Assembly: GCA_003142355.1 (NCBI GenBank)
Contig: PLMF01000247.1
Location: forward strand, 2,006 to 16,418
From: Bryobacterales bacterium
GTDB taxonomy: Bacteria; Acidobacteriota; Terriglobia; Bryobacterales; Bryobacteraceae
Length of the DNA: 14,413 bases
Direction: 5' to 3'
Shown here: in pieces, positions 1-8,512 of the stretch
Layout of the letters: every line of letters starts with the position of its first letter
Numbering within the stretch: the first letter of the stretch is position 1
Made by a program: the position numbers and the translations under genes
Notes under the pieces: generated by a model
What the model was told of the DNA's origin: nothing
The model's database searches: none
What the model saw: the letters and a program-made list of their open reading frames with translations, nothing else

Positions 1-1523
<1,523 letters not shown>

Positions 1524-1607
1524 ATGACTGTACGGTCCTACTCTGTCTAGATCGTCTGAAATTCTGATTTTTGTAGGGGTCATTCAGGGAATCTGCTTCT
1601 GAGCCCC

Positions 1608-1634
1608 ATTCCGAGCCGCGACCGTTAGGGAGCG
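1608..1634. repeat. Dispersed intergenic repeat-like segment (core gagccgcgaccgttaggg)
   Basis: A GC-rich block with the core gagccgcgaccgttaggg, whose reverse strand reads as ccctaacggtcgcggctc. I recall near-identical segments recurring between genes in Solibacter-type acidobacterial genomes, often spuriously translated as peptides ending in PNGRGSE. Only one copy is in this window, so the repeat status rests on memory of the family and not on the sequence itself. Confidence 0.4.
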
Positions 1635-1671
1635 TTTCCACGGATTACCCTGTTTCTGACGGGCTCTTACT

Positions 1672-1685
1672 GCCGGTATTTGGGC
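1672..1685 (+). repeat. 14-base direct repeat, copy 1
   Basis: The 14 bases gccggtatttgggc occur here, before the STAS gene, and again in the same orientation at 4171-4184, two bases after the stop of the sigma-54 activator gene. The copies therefore bracket the two-gene regulatory unit. Their significance is unknown, and a chance match of this length in the window is possible. Confidence 0.4.
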
Positions 1686-1786
1686 ACATCCGCGGCTCCT
1701 TTCAGCCTGCCGCCGGATCTATCCCCTTACTTCTGCGTCTTCTGCGTTCTGGCATCCATCGTGCCTGATACTCCGGTGGGCTTCCC

Positions 1787-2149
1787 ATGTTGAAAATCAC
1801 GCTCCACGACAGCGCCGAAGAACTTCGCCTCAAGCTGGAAGGCAAGCTGGCGGGCTTGTGGGTGGGGGAATTGCACCAGTGCTGGCGGACCGCGGCCTCC
1901 ACCACCCAGGGCAGGAACACCATCGTGGATCTGCGCGAAGTGGATTTCGTCGACCCGGAAGGCCAGTCTCTGCTGGCGGAGATGTACCGGCAAGGGGTGC
2001 GCCTGGTGGCGGTCACGCCGCTGATTCAGGCGCTGGTTCAGGAAATCTCGGGCCAGCCGTGTTGTGTTACGGTTGAAGAAAAGCCGGCCCGACGCTCCCA
2101 TGCCTTCGCCAGCCCCGACACCGCCCGACGCGACCCGCGCTCGCTATGA
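1787..2149 (+). CDS. STAS-domain protein (anti-sigma-factor-antagonist-like)
   Basis: A 120-residue soluble protein whose first 95 or so residues look like one STAS domain: the alternating beta pattern LKITLHD and LRLKLEGKL, then the core IVDLREVDFVDPEGQSLLAEM and the final strand VRLVAVTP. STAS proteins bind partners such as anti-sigma factors or sensor modules. In SpoIIAA-type proteins the core reads D-S-S-G, with the serine before the glycine phosphorylated. Here it reads Asp56-Pro57-Glu58-Gly59, so no phospho-acceptor is present and Glu58 could mimic the phosphorylated form (inference). A weak GGTGG lies about 9 bases before the ATG. The last 17 to 28 codons overlap the next gene in another frame, so that tail may not be conserved. 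Co-transcription with the sigma-54 activator suggests they act together. Confidence 0.8.
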   Translation: MLKITLHDSAEELRLKLEGKLAGLWVGELHQCWRTAASTTQGRNTIVDLREVDFVDPEGQSLLAEMYRQGVRLVAVTPLIQALVQEISGQPCCVTVEEKPARRSHAFASPDTARRDPRSL

Positions 2150-4169
2150 GGCCTTGCTCGAGGTGGCCGAGTCCATTGCGGCACACCGCCAACTTTCGAC
2201 CCTGTTTGCCGATCTCAGCCGCTTCCTGAACCGCCTGGTATCGTTCGATTTCATCAGCCTGTCGCTGCTGGACGCCAGGCAGGGCGTGGTTCGTCTGCAC
2301 ATCCTCGAAACCGGGCAGCCGGTAGTGGGACCCACCCCCGAATCCCTCCCGTCCGGCGAAGTCCCCACCGGCCTCGTGCTCCACACCCGGCAACCGTACT
2401 ACGTCGCCGATGGCGCCGATGAACGGCGGTTTCCTATCCTCCGGGAAGTGTTTCAGGTCAACGGCGTCCAGTCCTACTGCGTTCTTCCGTTATTCACTGC
2501 CCAGCGGGACCTGGGTGGCCTCCAATTCGGCTCCCTCCGCAAAAACGCCTACTCGGCGGAAGACATCGAATTCATGCAGCACGTGGCCCGCCAGGTGGCC
2601 GTGGCTGTGGATAACGCCCTGAATCACGAGGCCGCTCAAGCTTACGAAGAGCAACTGGCGCGCGAGCGGGACCGCCTGCGGACGCTGCTCGAAGTCAATA
2701 ACGCCGTGGTCGGCTGCCTCTCCAGCAAGCAGCTTTTCCAGGTCATCTCTGCGTCATTGCGCCGCACCTTCGGGTTGGATTACGCCAGCCTGCTGATCCA
2801 CGATCCCGAAATTGGCGCTTTGCGCCTGCAAATGCTCGACTTCCCGGATGGATCGGGCGCCATTCGGGAACATGCCGTGGTTCCGCTCGACGACTCCCTG
2901 CCAGGCCACGTGTTTCGCACCCGCGAAGGCCGCCTCGCCAGCATCGAGGAAGCCCGCGCCATCTCCCAGGCCACCGGCGAGATTCTTGAGCGCGAAGGGC
3001 TGAAATCCCTCTGTTGCACACCTCTCATCTCGCGCGGCGAGGCCCTGGGAACTCTCAACCTGGGTTCGCGCCAGGAGAGCTTCTTTGCCCCCGGAGACCT
3101 GCAATTCTACTCCCAGGTGGCCGGGCAGATTGCCATCGCTCTCGACAACGCTCTCTCCTACCAGCGCATTGAGGAGTTGAATGACCGGCTGGCGGAGGAG
3201 AAAGTCTACCTGGAAGACGAGATCCGCACCGATAACCGATTCGAGGAGATCGTCGGCCAGAGCCGCGCACTGAAAGCCGTCCTCAAGCAGGTCGAGACGG
3301 TTGCGCCCACCGATTCCACAGTCCTCATCTTCGGCGAAACCGGCTCCGGCAAGGAGCTCGTGGCGCGCGCCATCCACGACCTCAGCTCGCGGCGCCAGGC
3401 CACATTCGTGAACCTGAATTGCGCCGCCATCCCCACCGGCCTGCTGGAAAGCGAAATGTTCGGGCATGAGAAGGGCGCCTTCACCGGCGCCATCGCGCAG
3501 CGCATCGGACGTTTCGAGTTGGCCCACCGCGGCACCATGTTTCTGGACGAGGTGGGCGAGATCCCGCTCGAATTGCAAACCAAGCTGCTGCGCGTTTTGC
3601 AGGAGCGGGAATTCGAGCGGCTGGGCAGCTCCCGTACCATCCGCACCGACGCGCGCCTGGTGGCCGCCACCAACCGCGACCTCGCCGCCATGGTTGAACA
3701 GCGCCTCTTCCGCGCCGATCTCTACTACCGCCTCAACGTGTTCCCCATTACCGTGCCCCCGCTGCGCGACCGGCCCGGCGACATTCCCCTCCTGGTGCGC
3801 TATTTCGTCCAGCAGTACGCGCGCCGCATGAACCGCCGGATTGAGACCATACCGGCCGCGTCCATGCAGGCGCTCACCCGCTATCACTGGCCGGGCAATA
3901 TCCGCGAATTGCAGAATTTCATCGAGCGCGCCGTGATTCTCTCGCCCGGTCCGGTGCTGCAAGCGCCCGTGCGGGAGCTGAAGCGCGGTGGAACGGCTCC
4001 CGGCGCCGTCACCCTCGAAGCCGCCGAACGCGAAGCCATCCGCCGCGCGCTTCGCGATTCCGCCGGCCGCGTGGGCGGCGAGCACGGAGCCGCCGCCAGG
4101 CTCGGAATGAAGCGAACCACCCTGCAAGCCAAAATGCGCAAGCTGGGCATCGACCCCAAGTCGTTTTAG
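2100..4169 (+). CDS. Sigma-54-dependent transcriptional activator, GAF-GAF-AAA+-Fis HTH
   Basis: Bacterial enhancer-binding protein that uses ATP hydrolysis to open promoters bound by sigma-54 RNA polymerase. With the ATG at 2100 it has 689 residues. Two GAF sensory domains (about 20-170 and 195-350) are joined by a helical linker (about 171-195); a second helical stretch (about 350-370) leads to the AAA+ domain (about 382-615). Walker A is GETGSGKE at 412-419, the sigma-54-contacting loop is GAFTGA at 459-464, and Walker B is MFLDE at 480-484. A Fis-type helix-turn-helix closes the protein (GGEHGAAARLGMKRTTLQAK). There is no receiver domain, so a small ligand or a protein such as the upstream STAS product probably sets its activity. 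A GTG at 2064 adds 12 residues and is an alternative start; neither has a clear ribosome site. It overlaps the STAS gene and precedes the exporter operon, its likely target. Confidence 0.92.
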   Translation: MPSPAPTPPDATRARYEALLEVAESIAAHRQLSTLFADLSRFLNRLVSFDFISLSLLDARQGVVRLHILETGQPVVGPTPESLPSGEVPTGLVLHTRQPYYVADGADERRFPILREVFQVNGVQSYCVLPLFTAQRDLGGLQFGSLRKNAYSAEDIEFMQHVARQVAVAVDNALNHEAAQAYEEQLARERDRLRTLLEVNNAVVGCLSSKQLFQVISASLRRTFGLDYASLLIHDPEIGALRLQMLDFPDGSGAIREHAVVPLDDSLPGHVFRTREGRLASIEEARAISQATGEILEREGLKSLCCTPLISRGEALGTLNLGSRQESFFAPGDLQFYSQVAGQIAIALDNALSYQRIEELNDRLAEEKVYLEDEIRTDNRFEEIVGQSRALKAVLKQVETVAPTDSTVLIFGETGSGKELVARAIHDLSSRRQATFVNLNCAAIPTGLLESEMFGHEKGAFTGAIAQRIGRFELAHRGTMFLDEVGEIPLELQTKLLRVLQEREFERLGSSRTIRTDARLVAATNRDLAAMVEQRLFRADLYYRLNVFPITVPPLRDRPGDIPLLVRYFVQQYARRMNRRIETIPAASMQALTRYHWPGNIRELQNFIERAVILSPGPVLQAPVRELKRGGTAPGAVTLEAAEREAIRRALRDSAGRVGGEHGAAARLGMKRTTLQAKMRKLGIDPKSF

Positions 4170-4170
4170 C

Positions 4171-4184
4171 GCCGGTATTTGGGC
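4171..4184 (+). repeat. 14-base direct repeat, copy 2
   Basis: Second copy of gccggtatttgggc, beginning two bases after the stop codon of the sigma-54 activator gene. The first copy is at 1672-1685 in the same orientation. Confidence 0.4.
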
Positions 4185-4215
4185 CGGTGCGCCCGCATTT
4201 CGGCGCCATTGTGGG

Positions 4216-4251
4216 GCAGGCTGGTAGCCTGCGGCCGATTGGCAATCGGCC
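4216..4251. repeat. Tandem perfect hairpins (REP-like element)
   Basis: Two adjacent perfect inverted repeats. The first is gcaggct-ggt-agcctgc at 4216-4232 (7-bp stem). The second is ggccgattg-g-caatcggcc at 4233-4251 (9-bp stem around one base). No T-run follows on either strand, so a classical intrinsic terminator is unlikely. The preceding bases tgtgggg and this double-hairpin form resemble dispersed intergenic elements I recall in acidobacterial genomes. It sits between the activator gene and the exporter promoter region. Confidence 0.6.
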
Positions 4252-4257
4252 AATGTT

Positions 4258-4273
4258 TGGACCGCAACATGCA
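4258..4273 (+). promoter_or_regulatory. Candidate sigma-54 (-24/-12) promoter for the exporter operon
   Basis: The bases TGGACC, five spacer bases, then ATGCA match the sigma-54 consensus TGGCAC-N5-TTGCA at 8 of 11 positions. The essential GG and GC are kept at the correct 10-base separation. The element would start transcription near 4284, only about nine bases before the TolC-like ATG, leaving a very short leader. Position next to a sigma-54 activator gene supports it. A second, weaker GG-N10-GC pair lies at 4215-4228 inside the hairpin. Confidence 0.35.
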
Positions 4274-4292
4274 TCCATTACAATGAGATACC

Positions 4293-5612
4293 ATGCCCAA
4301 GATATCGACCAACCTGAGCATTCTGTTCCTGCTTGCTCTCTCCGCCGTCTTCGCCCAGGAATCCGCCCCCGTGAAACTCACCCTGAAGGATGCCGTCAAC
4401 CTCGCGTTGAAGCAGAATCCCCAGGTGATTCTCGCCAACCTGGGTGTCTCGCAAAGCGAGCAGGATCGCCTCCTCGCCCGCGCCGCGCTTCTGCCGCAGG
4501 TGGGCGCCCGGGCGTCCGAAACCGTCAACCGCCTCAACCTGGCGGCCTCCATCGGAATGAGCTTCCCCGGCTTCGCCCAGCACGTGGGGCCTTTTTATGT
4601 GGTCCAGGCGGGCGTCGGCGTCACTGCCCCGGTCTTCGACCTCACCCTGTGGCGCCGCTACCGTTCCAGCCGGCTTGGCGTGGATTCCGTCCGCGCGCAG
4701 GAAGTCGGCGTGCGCGAAGAAAGTGTTCTGCTGGTGGTTTCGCAATACCTCGGCAGTCAGCGGGCCGCGGCCGACGTCCAGGCCGCCCAGTCCCGTGTGG
4801 ACTTGGCGCAGGCGCTCTACGACCAGGCCGCCGACCTGCAAAAGAACGGCGTCGGCACCGGCATCGACACCCTCCGCTCCAACGTGCAGCTCCAGAACGA
4901 AAAGCAAAGGTCGATCGTCGCCCGCACCCAACTCGAAACTTCCCTTTACGGCCTCGCGCGCCTGCTCAACGTCGAGCCCAACCGGAAAATCGAACTCGCC
5001 GACCAGGTGAGCTTCTTCGACACCCCGGAGGTTTCGGCCGACCAGACCCTCGATCGCGCCTATGCCTCGCGTCCCGAATTGCGCGACGTCCTCACCCGCG
5101 AACAACGCGCCACGGTTGACCTCAAAACCGCCGACGCGGCCCGCCTCCCCAAGTTCTCCCTCAACGGCATTTGGACTGAGCAGGGGCTCACGCCCGCCAG
5201 TGCCATTCCGGTTTACATATACCAGGGCACCATCGACGTTCCGCTGTTTACGGGGGGACAGATTCAGGCCCAGCGCGCCAAGGCCGATCTCGCCATCCGC
5301 CAGCTTCGCCAGCAGGAACAGGAACTCCGCAACCGCATTGCCCTCGAGGTCAAAACCGCCCTCGCCCAACTCCAGTCCGCGCGCACGGAAGTGAATGTCG
5401 CCAACCTGGGCGTCGACCTCGCCCAACAGGAGGTCGGACAGGCGCGCGACCGCTTCCAGGCCGGCGTGGCCAACAACATCGAAGTCATTACCGCCCAGGA
5501 CGAGCTGGCCCGCGCCAGCGACAACCAGATTGCCGCCCTCTATCGCTATAACCAGTCCCGTGCCGACCTGGCCCACTCCGTGGGCCAGATGGAGGCCGTG
5601 TACGCCAAGTAG
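4293..5612 (+). CDS. TolC-family outer-membrane efflux protein
   Basis: Outer-membrane exit duct of a tripartite exporter, 439 residues, close to the usual family length. A signal peptide ends near residue 21 (SILFLLALSAVFA before QES). Two repeated OEP halves follow: the first from LTLKDAVNLALKQNP (about 29-215), the second about 240-435, with paired helices such as LAQLQSARTEVNVANLGVDL and QARDRFQAGVANNIEVITAQ. The segment PVYIYQGTIDVPLFTGGQ fits the family beta-strand of the second half. It is the first gene of a three-gene plus-strand run with the EmrB-like pump and EmrA-like adaptor. The only upstream ribosome-site candidate is weak (gag at 4285-4287). A sigma-54-like element lies immediately upstream, so expression is probably controlled by the adjacent activator (inference). 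The transported compound cannot be told from the sequence. Confidence 0.93.
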   Translation: MPKISTNLSILFLLALSAVFAQESAPVKLTLKDAVNLALKQNPQVILANLGVSQSEQDRLLARAALLPQVGARASETVNRLNLAASIGMSFPGFAQHVGPFYVVQAGVGVTAPVFDLTLWRRYRSSRLGVDSVRAQEVGVREESVLLVVSQYLGSQRAAADVQAAQSRVDLAQALYDQAADLQKNGVGTGIDTLRSNVQLQNEKQRSIVARTQLETSLYGLARLLNVEPNRKIELADQVSFFDTPEVSADQTLDRAYASRPELRDVLTREQRATVDLKTADAARLPKFSLNGIWTEQGLTPASAIPVYIYQGTIDVPLFTGGQIQAQRAKADLAIRQLRQQEQELRNRIALEVKTALAQLQSARTEVNVANLGVDLAQQEVGQARDRFQAGVANNIEVITAQDELARASDNQIAALYRYNQSRADLAHSVGQMEAVYAK

Positions 5613-5615
5613 GAG
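5611..5615 (+). promoter_or_regulatory. Ribosome-binding site for the MFS gene, with no standard start codon at normal spacing
   Basis: AGGAG overlaps the TolC-like stop codon. The in-frame codons at ordinary spacing are GTT (5620), CCC, TAC and GTC, none a standard start. The first ATG in frame is at 5650, 34 bases downstream of the site. Either translation starts at a non-standard codon, or ribosomes ending on the upstream gene reinitiate at 5650. Confidence 0.4.
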
Positions 5616-5649
5616 TCCAGTTCCCTACGTCAACCCCTGGATCGTCGCC

Positions 5650-7173
5650 ATGACCGTCATGCTGGCGACCTTCATGGAGGTGCTCGATACGACGGTCGTC
5701 AACGTGTCGCTGCCCAATATCGCCGGCAATCTTTCGGCGGGCATCGACGAATCCACCTGGGTGCTGACCTCCTATCTGGTTTCGAACGCCATCATTCTGC
5801 CCATGGGCGGCTGGTTTTCCATGCTGTTCGGACGCAAACGGTTCTTCATGATCTGCGTGGTGGTGTTCACCTTGAGCTCTTTCCTGTGCGGCCTGGCGCC
5901 TTCCTTGCCCCTGTTGATCGTCTTCCGCGTCTTGCAGGGGCTGGGCGGCGGCGCTCTGCAACCCGTCTCGCAGGCCATCCTGCTCGAAAGCTTCCCGCGC
6001 GAAAAACAGGGCATGGCCATGGCGATTTTCGGCATGGGAGTGGTGGTGGCGCCGGTCATCGGCCCCACGCTCGGCGGTTGGATCACGGACAACTACAGTT
6101 GGCGCTGGATCTTCTTCATCAACATCCCCATCGGGATTGTGGCGCTGCTGCTCACCTCGGCGCTGGTTTTCGACCCGGCGTACCTGGTGCGCCGGTCCTT
6201 CCGCGATGGTCTCAAGATCGACTACATGGGCCTGGGACTGCTGGCCACTGGCCTCGGATCGCTCGAGGTGGTGCTCGATGAAGGCCAGCGCGAGGACTGG
6301 TTCTCATCCCACTTCATCGTGACGTTTGCCGCCATTATGGTGGTCAGCCTGATTGCGGTGGTGGTTTGGGAGTTGCGGCAGAAACATCCCGTGATCGACT
6401 TCCGCATACTCAAAGAGCGTAACTTCATGCTCTCCACGGTGTCGATGCTGGTGCTGGGATTCGTCCTTTACGGCAGCACCGCCCTGCTGCCGCTGTTTTT
6501 GCAGACCCTGCTCGGGTATACCGCCTTGCTCAGCGGGCTGGTGCTTTCGCCGGGCGGCATTATAGTTGTCATCTGCCTGCCCATTGTGGGCCTTCTGCTG
6601 CGCCGGTTCCAGGCGCGCTGGCTGGTGGTGTTCGGGGTCCTGGCGTCCGTGCTGGGGTTGTTCGTCATGGCCGGGTTTAACCTGGAAATCGACTACCGCA
6701 CGGCTCTGTGGAGCCGCATCCTGCAGAGCTTCGGCCTGGCGTTTCTGTTTGTGCCCATCAGCGTCGTGGCATTCGCGTTTATCCCCAAGGAGCGGACCAG
6801 CTATGCCACCGGCTTGTTCAACCTGGCGCGCAATGTGGGCGGCAGCGCCGGCATCGCCACCGTCACCACCCTGCTGGCGCGGCGCGCGCAGTTTCACCAG
6901 CAGACGCTGGTTTCGCACCTGACGCCTTACGACTCCGTTTACCGCAACTCCCTGGCCGGCGCCACTCAACTGCTGCACGCCCATGGCGCGACTCTTCCGG
7001 ACGCTGCCGCACAGGCCCAGGGTCTGCTCTACGGAAGCATGCTGAGGCAGTCGAACATGCTGGCCTTTGCCGATGCGTTCTGGGTAATGGCCATGTTGTT
7101 TCTGCTGATCGTCCCGCTGATGTTCCTCATGAAGAAGATGAAACCGGCGCGCGCTCCCCTGGTGGTGGAGTGA
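5650..7173 (+). CDS. DHA2-family MFS multidrug exporter (EmrB-like)
   Basis: Inner-membrane proton-driven drug exporter, 507 residues from the ATG at 5650, expected to have 14 TM helices as in the DHA2 family. It shows the DHA2 TM1 motif (FMEVLDTTVVNVSLP, from residue 8), the loop 2-3 basic motif (LFGRKRFF), and antiporter motif C at about residues 128-144 (GMGVVVAPVIGPTLGGW). After that come TDNYSWRWIFFINIPIG and a charged cytoplasmic C-terminus. The reading frame continues upstream through VPYVNPWIVAM, and homologous TM1 segments usually include an NPW-like lead-in, so the true start may lie near 5620-5641 at a non-standard codon. It follows the TolC-like gene by 37 bases and precedes the EmrA-like gene by 48. 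Together they can span both membranes. Confidence 0.92.
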   Translation: MTVMLATFMEVLDTTVVNVSLPNIAGNLSAGIDESTWVLTSYLVSNAIILPMGGWFSMLFGRKRFFMICVVVFTLSSFLCGLAPSLPLLIVFRVLQGLGGGALQPVSQAILLESFPREKQGMAMAIFGMGVVVAPVIGPTLGGWITDNYSWRWIFFINIPIGIVALLLTSALVFDPAYLVRRSFRDGLKIDYMGLGLLATGLGSLEVVLDEGQREDWFSSHFIVTFAAIMVVSLIAVVVWELRQKHPVIDFRILKERNFMLSTVSMLVLGFVLYGSTALLPLFLQTLLGYTALLSGLVLSPGGIIVVICLPIVGLLLRRFQARWLVVFGVLASVLGLFVMAGFNLEIDYRTALWSRILQSFGLAFLFVPISVVAFAFIPKERTSYATGLFNLARNVGGSAGIATVTTLLARRAQFHQQTLVSHLTPYDSVYRNSLAGATQLLHAHGATLPDAAAQAQGLLYGSMLRQSNMLAFADAFWVMAMLFLLIVPLMFLMKKMKPARAPLVVE

Positions 7174-7212
7174 CATGCCGGTTCTGTTGGAAAATGGAAA
7201 TAATGGAAGGGT

Positions 7213-7217
7213 AAGGA
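7213..7217 (+). promoter_or_regulatory. Ribosome-binding site of the EmrA-like gene
   Basis: AAGGA sits four bases before the ATG at 7222, with a second purine run (ggaagg) at 7205-7210. Together they give this adaptor gene the clearest ribosome site in the exporter operon and settle its start. Confidence 0.55.
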
Positions 7218-7221
7218 CCAC

Positions 7222-8487
7222 ATGCCAAACGTGCTAGAAGATTTGCCCCAGCCGGAACTCGCCCCCGATTCCGTGCCCGCGCCGCGGAAAGCCTGGCGGG
7301 TCAAGTTCGCCTTGTTCGTGGTGCTGCTGGCGATCGCCGCCGCGGCCCTCTGGGGCTACCTGCATTTTCGCTATCAGGTGTCTTCCGACGACGCCCAGGT
7401 GGATGGCCACATCACCGCCATCGCCCCCAAGATCGCCGGCAATGTGCTGGAAGTGCTGGTCAACGACAACCAGCCCGTCAACGCCGGCCAGGTCCTGGTG
7501 CGCATCGATCCCCGCGATTTTCAGGCCCGCGTGGATATGGCCAAGGCCGCCCTCATGCAGGCCGAAAGCCAGTTGCGCTCCGCGCGCGTGGTGGTGCCCT
7601 GGACCAATGAGACCACCCAGTCGGGCGAATCCAGCGCCTCCGCGCAGTTGGCCGACGCCCAGGCCGAATTCGAGCGCGCGCGCCTCGGTCAACAACAATC
7701 TTCCGGGTCCGACCTCGCCTTTGCCCAGGCCAACGTGCGCACCCGCCAGGCCGCCAACGACCGCGCCCAGGCCGATCTCGCCCGCATGAAACCCCTGGTC
7801 GACAAGGCCGAGATCTCCCAGCTACAGTACGACGCCTACGTCGCCGCGGCCCGCGTTGCCGAGAGTGAATTGCAGGCCTCCCGGGAAAAGCTGGCTTCCG
7901 CCCAACAGGATGCCGCCATCCGCCAGGCCGCCGTGGACGCCGCTCAATCGCGCATCAGCCAGGCCCGCTCCCTGGTGGCCACTTCGGTTGCCAACCGCAA
8001 GCAGGTCGACATCCGCACTGCCGACGCCGGCACTGCCGCCGCCGCCGTCGAGGCGGCGCGCGCCAACCTCGAGGCTGCCCAACTCCAACTCGGCTACACC
8101 ACCATCGTCGCGCCCATGGCGGGCGTGGTCACCCACAAGAGCGTCGAGATCGGCCAGATCGTTCAACCGGGCCAGGGACTCATGACCATCATCCCGCTGC
8201 ACGACATTTGGGTGACCGCCAATTTCAAGGAGACTCAGCTCGCTGATGTGCGCCCCGGCCAGAGAGCCGAAATCAAAGTGGATATGTATGGCCAAAGCGT
8301 GACTGGTCACGTGGATTCCATCGCCGGCGCCACCGGCTCTCGTCTCAGCCTGCTGCCGCCCGAAAACGCCACCGGGAATTTCGTCAAAGTCGTGCAGCGG
8401 ATCCCCGTGAAGATTCTCGTCGACAGTCCCGGAGACCTGATCCTGCGCCCCGGCATGAACGTGGACGCCACCATCTTTACGAGGTAG
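7222..8487 (+). CDS. HlyD/EmrA-family periplasmic adaptor
   Basis: Membrane-fusion protein linking the EmrB-like pump to the TolC-like duct, 421 residues. A short cytoplasmic N-terminus is followed by one TM helix (about 27-48). The first half of the biotinyl-lipoyl domain comes next (DAQVDGHITAIAPKIAGNV, about 57-100). A long alpha-helical coiled-coil hairpin rich in Ala, Gln and Arg spans about 103-291. The second lipoyl half reads QLGYTTIVAPMAGVVTHKSV (from 288), and the beta-barrel domain contains IWVTANFKETQLADVRPGQ, with the C-terminal RPGMNVDATI. Single N-terminal TM and this barrel motif are typical of EmrA rather than RND adaptors. It is the last gene of the exporter run; the order duct-pump-adaptor differs from the adaptor-first order of E. 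coli emrAB. Confidence 0.93.
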   Translation: MPNVLEDLPQPELAPDSVPAPRKAWRVKFALFVVLLAIAAAALWGYLHFRYQVSSDDAQVDGHITAIAPKIAGNVLEVLVNDNQPVNAGQVLVRIDPRDFQARVDMAKAALMQAESQLRSARVVVPWTNETTQSGESSASAQLADAQAEFERARLGQQQSSGSDLAFAQANVRTRQAANDRAQADLARMKPLVDKAEISQLQYDAYVAAARVAESELQASREKLASAQQDAAIRQAAVDAAQSRISQARSLVATSVANRKQVDIRTADAGTAAAAVEAARANLEAAQLQLGYTTIVAPMAGVVTHKSVEIGQIVQPGQGLMTIIPLHDIWVTANFKETQLADVRPGQRAEIKVDMYGQSVTGHVDSIAGATGSRLSLLPPENATGNFVKVVQRIPVKILVDSPGDLILRPGMNVDATIFTR

Positions 8488-8512
8488 GAGCCAGCCACGC
8501 TACCATATTCTT

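Larger units (their letters stand above)
1524..1786. other. Divergent intergenic region, sensor kinase / STAS gene
   Basis: Non-coding gap of 263 bases between two divergently transcribed genes, so it should hold both promoters. I see no convincing -10/-35 pair on either strand. It contains an AT-richer patch near 1555-1575, a dispersed-repeat-like segment at 1608-1634, one copy of a 14-base direct repeat at 1672-1685, and a short C/T-rich TTCTGCGT doublet at 1731-1748. Short open frames across it are not supported as genes. Confidence 0.6.

Noticed and set aside
2754..4274. 506-codon open frame on the minus strand opposite the sigma-54 activator gene
   Set aside because: It lies wholly antisense to a gene with intact family motifs, shows no recognisable domain, and is expected in GC-rich coding DNA.
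4278..5576. 432-codon minus-strand open frame opposite the TolC-like gene
   Set aside because: Antisense shadow of a clear outer-membrane efflux gene; no family features and no supporting start context.
6304..7221. 305-codon minus-strand frame opposite the MFS gene
   Set aside because: Its His/Gln-rich low-complexity translation is typical of the reverse of membrane-protein codons; no domain seen.
8489..8502. GG-N10-GC pair before the SYLF gene as a second sigma-54 promoter
   Set aside because: Only about 5 of 11 consensus bases match, which is expected by chance in GC-rich DNA.
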